Origin: Clostridiales bacterium
Lineage (GTDB): Bacteria > Bacillota > Clostridia > Lachnospirales > Lachnospiraceae
NCBI GenBank assembly: GCA_019420425.1
Contig: JAHZHG010000051.1
Location: 1,706-11,363 of the forward strand
Direction: 5' to 3'
DNA length: 9,658 nt
Positions 6,530 to 9,658 of the stretch are shown piece by piece. The notes beneath the pieces are model-generated. The model saw only the letters and a program-made list of their open reading frames with translations, did not search any database and was not told the DNA's origin. Each line of letters starts with the position of its first letter. The first letter of the stretch is position 1. Position numbers and translations under genes: made by a program.

Positions 6530-7370
6530 GTTCTCCACTCAGTACAACCAGCTTTTGGTAGGGAATCTCAATCCCCTTCTTTGCAAAAGCCTTTTTAATT
6601 CCATACCGCACATCGCTGCAGGCATCAAAATTCTCGTTCACGGTCTGCGTCCACAGACTTGCCCGCAGCCCTATGCCGCTGTCGCCCAGTTCCCGCACAT
6701 AGACCTTCACCTTCGGCTTGCCTGCGGCAATCTCCTCCTCGGTGCGCAGGTCCAAAAAGGCGGGATGGCTGCCGATGACCCCGGCCATCACCTCCATGGC
6801 CTCATCCAGATCACACTCATAGGATACGGTGACATCAATGAAGGAAGAAGCCTTGGTTTCCAGGAAATCCGAGTTTTCAATTTTTTCTTTGCCGATCTCT
6901 GAATTTGGAATAATAATTCTGCTGTTGGTAAAGGTACGGATCACCGTATGGCGAAGGGTAATATCCTCCACCCAGCCGGTGATATCGCTGTTTATCAGAT
7001 GAATCCGGTCGCCTACGTTAAATGGACGGCACATGGAAATCAGCATACCGCTGATCAGATTGCTGAAGGATTCCTGTGCCGCAAGGCTGAGCACAAGGGC
7101 GACTATTCCCGAGCCGGCCAGCAAAGCCTGTGTAATCCGGGACATGCCCGGAATCTGGGCCGTAATCAGGAAAATGCCAACCACCCAGGTAATGCCTTCC
7201 AGCATACTGCGCATAAATTTTAAATGAATGGCATTCCCGCTTTTGGCAAAGAGATGGCGGATGACCTGCCTGACCAGCAGCGTCCCTGCCAGAATGAGGC
7301 AGATCTGAAGCAGGATCAGCGGCCACTCCATCTCCTCCAGCACACTCCAGAACTCTCCCAGTGCTTTCAT
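6519..7370 (-). CDS. Small-conductance mechanosensitive channel (MscS family)
   Basis: The 283-residue protein has the minimal MscS layout. Two hydrophobic helices lie at about 17-35 and 57-73. A pore helix with small residues follows at about 79-113 (AGSGIVALVLSLAAQESFSN), and then the beta domain with RPFNVGDRI at 115-123 and IPNSEIG at 154-160. MscS channels form heptamers in the cytoplasmic membrane and open under tension to release solutes during osmotic downshock. The C-terminal alpha/beta domain (about 165-275) is present, so the gene looks intact. The start at 7370 has GGGAG at six bases. It follows the G3E fusion gene by 66 bases, the widest gap in this series apart from the remnant region; no convincing hairpin terminator is visible there. 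The end overlaps the MATE gene. Its link to the neighbours is positional only. Confidence 0.92.
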   Translation of the reverse strand: MKALGEFWSVLEEMEWPLILLQICLILAGTLLVRQVIRHLFAKSGNAIHLKFMRSMLEGITWVVGIFLITAQIPGMSRITQALLAGSGIVALVLSLAAQESFSNLISGMLISMCRPFNVGDRIHLINSDITGWVEDITLRHTVIRTFTNSRIIIPNSEIGKEKIENSDFLETKASSFIDVTVSYECDLDEAMEVMAGVIGSHPAFLDLRTEEEIAAGKPKVKVYVRELGDSGIGLRASLWTQTVNENFDACSDVRYGIKKAFAKKGIEIPYQKLVVLSGEHET

Positions 7371-7436
7371 CCCTGTCTCCCCCCTTGCTTTTCGCCGTTT
7401 TCCTTACCGGATTTGCCCGGCTTATCTCCAGACTGA

Positions 7437-8378
7437 CTAGGAGATCGGTACCGGATCCTCTGCGGGCTTTTCCGCCCGTTCGATTTCCTTTAAGTACAGA
7501 ACCGGGCCCTTTTCCCGGTATACCCGGTTGTATTCATATTTGTACTGCACGGTCACGTGTACCCAGTCCCGGCGTTTTCCCGGCAGCTCTCCCTGGTAGC
7601 GGCAGACAAAGCCCAAAAACTGGGCGTCCTGGATGCAGCAGGTCATGACAAAGCGCCCCGGGACAAAGGTATGATCCGGGAACGTGGAATCCGTGTAAAT
7701 CTGGGCCAAAAAGCCCAGGGTCTTGCCCTCGTACCGTTCGGGATTTTCTGCCGCATCCGCATACCAGATGCCGTAATCCATGGGATCCAGTTCAATGCAT
7801 GAGCTGTTCCAGTCGTAGGGCAGATCCTCCACGCCCTGGGGCAGGATTTCTCCGTTTTCATGTTCAAAAATCAGCTGTGCCGCCGGATTTGTCACTTTAA
7901 TTGTCCGCCTGAACTGGGCGCGGTTTGTCCCGTCGTTACAACGGTTTACCACGATCAGCTCGGACTCCATCAGCTGCTCGATAAACATTTTGCGCATATT
8001 GGTCAGATACAGCTCCATGGTCTGGGCATTTACCGTTGAATATACGCCGTCAATCTCCCAGCCCTTCGGCATGGGCATTCCCATCATCCTGGCCAGATCC
8101 CAGGTGCCGTTAAACTCAATGATTACCTGGGCAGGCCGGTAATATTTGGCGCAGTTTTCCAGGAAACCGGGATTCAGCTGATCCTCCTCTTCCACCTCCA
8201 GCAGCTTAATATCGTTCTTCTCCAGATACGCTTCTTCGTATTCTTCTTCGCCCTCCTCGCAGAGCAGAAGGAGGGTTTTGCCCGGAAGGATGAACTCCTG
8301 ATTCATCAGGGTATCCTTCACGAACATAGTCTTTCCGCTCTCCAGAAAGCCGGTACAGATATATACGGGAGTTTCCAT
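7437..8378 (-). CDS. G3E (CobW-like) GTPase fused to a TIGR03943/YcgQ-like C-terminal domain
   Basis: The 313-residue protein starts with a G3E P-loop domain of the CobW/HypB/UreG class, which typically loads metal ions into target proteins. Walker A is GFLESGKT at 10-17. A Walker-B-like VIIEFNG at 85-91 keeps the ExxG pattern, and VVNRCND at 143-149 takes the place of NKxD. The CxCC metal motif usual in this class is absent. The region from about 217 to the end is not a CobW_C domain. It runs EGKT, FVPGRFVMTCCIQDAQ (238-253), GFVCRY, a DWVHVTV strand, and ends with KPAEDPVPI. This order resembles the C-terminal half of TIGR03943/DUF1980 (YcgQ) proteins, which have a closely similar GRFVMTCCAADA motif, so this looks like a fusion. 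The start at 8378 is chosen for its AAAGGTGA site; a TTG at 8411 would overlap the preceding gene. A role in metal trafficking is inferred from family and neighbours. Confidence 0.85.
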   Translation of the reverse strand: METPVYICTGFLESGKTMFVKDTLMNQEFILPGKTLLLLCEEGEEEYEEAYLEKNDIKLLEVEEEDQLNPGFLENCAKYYRPAQVIIEFNGTWDLARMMGMPMPKGWEIDGVYSTVNAQTMELYLTNMRKMFIEQLMESELIVVNRCNDGTNRAQFRRTIKVTNPAAQLIFEHENGEILPQGVEDLPYDWNSSCIELDPMDYGIWYADAAENPERYEGKTLGFLAQIYTDSTFPDHTFVPGRFVMTCCIQDAQFLGFVCRYQGELPGKRRDWVHVTVQYKYEYNRVYREKGPVLYLKEIERAEKPAEDPVPIS

Positions 8379-8386
8379 TTTCCGAC

Positions 8387-8394
8387 TCACCTTT
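8387..8394 (-). promoter_or_regulatory. Ribosome binding site that decides the start of the G3E fusion gene
   Basis: AAAGGTGA on the - strand, eight bases before the ATG at 8378, lies in the 22-base gap after the upstream G3E gene. It favours the ATG over the in-frame TTG at 8411 and gives a protein that begins directly with the P-loop strand. Confidence 0.65.
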
Positions 8395-8400
8395 CTTAAT

Positions 8401-9654
8401 TTAAAGTCCAAACAGTGCTTTCAGCTTGTCTTCCTTCAGCTGAGCGCCGATGACACAGAGCTTCCCGGTGTAATCCGGCTCGCCTGCACGGATTTCATAC
8501 TCCTCGGGAACCAGGTCAAACTGAAGCCAGCTGCCGTCGCTGCTGCCTACGATGCCCTTTGCCCGAAGGATCGTACCAAAATCACCATCCTCAGCCGACA
8601 GCTTTTTCAATATCTCCTCCAGCTCGTCCCGTCCAAACCGACGCGCCGTTTCACGTCCCCAGCTGGAGAACACCTCATCTGCATGATGGTGATGATGCTC
8701 ATGACCGCAGCCGCAGTGATCGTGATGATGGCCCTCATGGTCATGATCGTGACTACACTCCTCGTGGTGATGGCCTTCATGGTCGTGATCGTGACCACAC
8801 TCCTCGTGGTGATGGCCTTCATGGTCATGATCGTGACCACACTCCTCGTGGTGATGGCCTTCATGGTCATGATCGTGACCACACTCCTCGTGGTGATGGC
8901 CTTCATGGTCATGATCGTGATCGCACTCCTCATGGTCGTGGTGATGGCCCTCGTGGTCATGACCGCAGCACTCATGCTCACCATGGTCGTGATGATGACC
9001 ATGCTCATGATCATGACCGCAGCCGCACTCTTCCTCATCCAGCAGATGCTCCGGCCTGTCGGAATGCTCCAGAGCATGAAGGATCACTTCTCTTCCCAGC
9101 TGATCCCAGGGTGTGGAAATAATCGTGGCTTTTTCATTATGTTCTCTCAGCATATGCTCGCACGCCTCCAGCTTTTCACCCGTCAGCTGCTGACTTCTGC
9201 TGATCACAATTGTCCCCGCATGCTCCACCTGATTCAGGAAGAACTCACCGAAGTTTTTCATATACATCTTTGCCTTTTTGCCGTCAACCACCGTGATCGC
9301 GCTGCCAATCTCCACACCGGCTTCATCCTTCACGCCTTCCACGGCCTTCACCACATCCGACAGCTTGCCTACGCCCGACGGTTCAATGATAATCCGATCC
9401 GGCTTCAGCTCCTCCATAACCTTCTTCAGGGCCTCCGCAAAATCGCCCACCAGCGTACAACAGATGCATCCGGAATTCATCTCCGTAATCTCCACTCCCG
9501 CGTCCTTCAAAAACCCGCCGTCAATTCCAATCTCCCCAAACTCATTCTCAATCAAAACCAGCTTCTCACCCACATACACCTGGTTAATCAGCTGCTTAAT
9601 AAACGTCGTCTTACCTGCTCCCAGAAAACCGGAAACAATATCTACTTTCGTCAT
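8401..9654 (-). CDS. G3E GTPase (COG0523/CobW family) with a large His/Cys-rich metal-binding insert
   Basis: The 417-residue protein is a COG0523 metallochaperone-type GTPase. Walker A is GFLGAGKT at 9-16. IENEFGEIGID at 35-45 is the conserved switch region, C63-x-C65-C66 in NSGCICC the metal motif, and IIIEPSG at 88-94 Walker B. SRSQ at 152-155 replaces the canonical NKxD, a change I recall in other Bacillota members. The CobW_C domain runs from about 326 to the end. Between the domains, residues 210-325 hold about 50 histidines and 11 cysteines, mostly in 14-residue repeats, an obvious Zn2+/Ni2+/Co2+ binding or storage segment. Family members such as ZNG1 and ZagA move zinc to client proteins under scarcity; the metal here cannot be told. 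It is the first gene of the visible series. The ATG lies four bases from the window edge, so its ribosome binding site and promoter, including any Zur-like operator, are out of view. Confidence 0.93.
   Translation of the reverse strand: MTKVDIVSGFLGAGKTTFIKQLINQVYVGEKLVLIENEFGEIGIDGGFLKDAGVEITEMNSGCICCTLVGDFAEALKKVMEELKPDRIIIEPSGVGKLSDVVKAVEGVKDEAGVEIGSAITVVDGKKAKMYMKNFGEFFLNQVEHAGTIVISRSQQLTGEKLEACEHMLREHNEKATIISTPWDQLGREVILHALEHSDRPEHLLDEEECGCGHDHEHGHHHDHGEHECCGHDHEGHHHDHEECDHDHDHEGHHHEECGHDHDHEGHHHEECGHDHDHEGHHHEECGHDHDHEGHHHEECSHDHDHEGHHHDHCGCGHEHHHHHADEVFSSWGRETARRFGRDELEEILKKLSAEDGDFGTILRAKGIVGSSDGSWLQFDLVPEEYEIRAGEPDYTGKLCVIGAQLKEDKLKALFGL
8727..8936 (-). repeat. Five tandem 42-bp repeats coding for a His/Cys/Asp metal-binding unit
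   Basis: Five head-to-tail units of exactly 42 bp begin at 8727, 8769, 8811, 8853 and 8895. Units 3 and 4 are identical and the others differ by a few bases. On the coding strand each gives EEC-x-HDHDHEGHHH (x is D, G or S), covering residues 242-311 of the G3E GTPase. A less regular copy lies on the N-terminal side (residues 227-241). The unit length is a multiple of three, so copy number can change without breaking the frame. The near identity at DNA level, including third positions, points to recent expansion by slippage or unequal recombination. Confidence 0.95.
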
Positions 9655-9658
9655 CTCT

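Noticed and set aside
5669..6598. 309-residue + strand frame opposite the MATE gene
   Set aside because: Its composition is rich in His, Arg, Pro and Gln with no motif, typical of antisense readings of GC-rich coding DNA; the - strand frame is a clear MATE protein.
7371..7436. Terminator or promoter in the gap before the MscS gene
   Set aside because: Only a weak CCGG/CCGG pairing is visible, with no T tract; no -35/-10 pair stood out. Apart from the MscS ribosome binding site the gap shows nothing definite.
8379..8411. TTG start at 8411 adding eleven residues to the G3E fusion protein
   Set aside because: It would overlap the preceding gene and has no ribosome binding site, while the ATG at 8378 has AAAGGTGA at eight bases and begins right at the P-loop strand.
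8727..8936. CRISPR-like periodic repeat
   Set aside because: Units are contiguous without unique spacers, are a multiple of three in length, and lie in frame inside a gene.
8559..9122. Long + strand frame and a second - strand frame across the His-rich repeat, with repetitive translations
   Set aside because: Both are other-frame readings of the 42-bp repeats inside a well-supported G3E gene; low-complexity repeats keep several frames open.

Overview
The window looks like chromosomal DNA of a Bacillota anaerobe, most likely a clostridial (Lachnospiraceae-like) genome. The reasons are strong AGGAGG-type ribosome binding sites, tight gene packing, a nickel-pincer (lar) gene pair with a three-cysteine LarE, and two neighbouring G3E (CobW-like) GTPases. 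The genus cannot be fixed from the sequence alone. No rRNA, tRNA, CRISPR array, insertion sequence or phage gene was seen, and no gene-free stretch exceeds 300 bases.

Layout. On the + strand, 1-1434 holds the 3' part of larC followed at once by larE, the end of an operon making the nickel-pincer cofactor of lactate racemase-type enzymes. Everything from 9654 down to 1429 is on the - strand and reads as one compact series. In transcription order it is: a G3E GTPase with a huge His/Cys-rich insert; a second G3E GTPase whose C-terminus resembles the TIGR03943/DUF1980 (YcgQ) family; an MscS-type channel; a MATE efflux pump; a HAD phosphatase; purine nucleoside phosphorylase; a CDF transporter with a manganese-type site and a doubled C-terminal domain; a small SEC-C protein that is probably the tail of a broken pRiA4b ORF-3-like gene; and a hypoxanthine-DNA glycosylase. 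Gaps are 7-66 bases or overlaps, except for 116 bases after the CDF gene, which hold the remnant coding sequence. The two opposing gene series meet at 1429-1434, where the palindrome CTATAG supplies the stop codon of both last genes.

How the genes may work together. Two themes recur: metal handling (LarC/LarE, two G3E GTPases, CDF exporter, SEC-C zinc motif) and purine or inosine metabolism (PNP, a HAD phosphatase that may be a nucleotidase, a glycosylase for deaminated purines). Whether the - strand genes form one transcript cannot be seen: the promoter must lie beyond 9658 or inside a gene, and no convincing terminator was found.

The most interesting items are the G3E-YcgQ-like fusion, the five near-identical 42-bp metal-ligand repeats beside it, the duplicated C-terminal domain of the CDF protein, and the decayed pRiA4b-like gene between the CDF and glycosylase genes.
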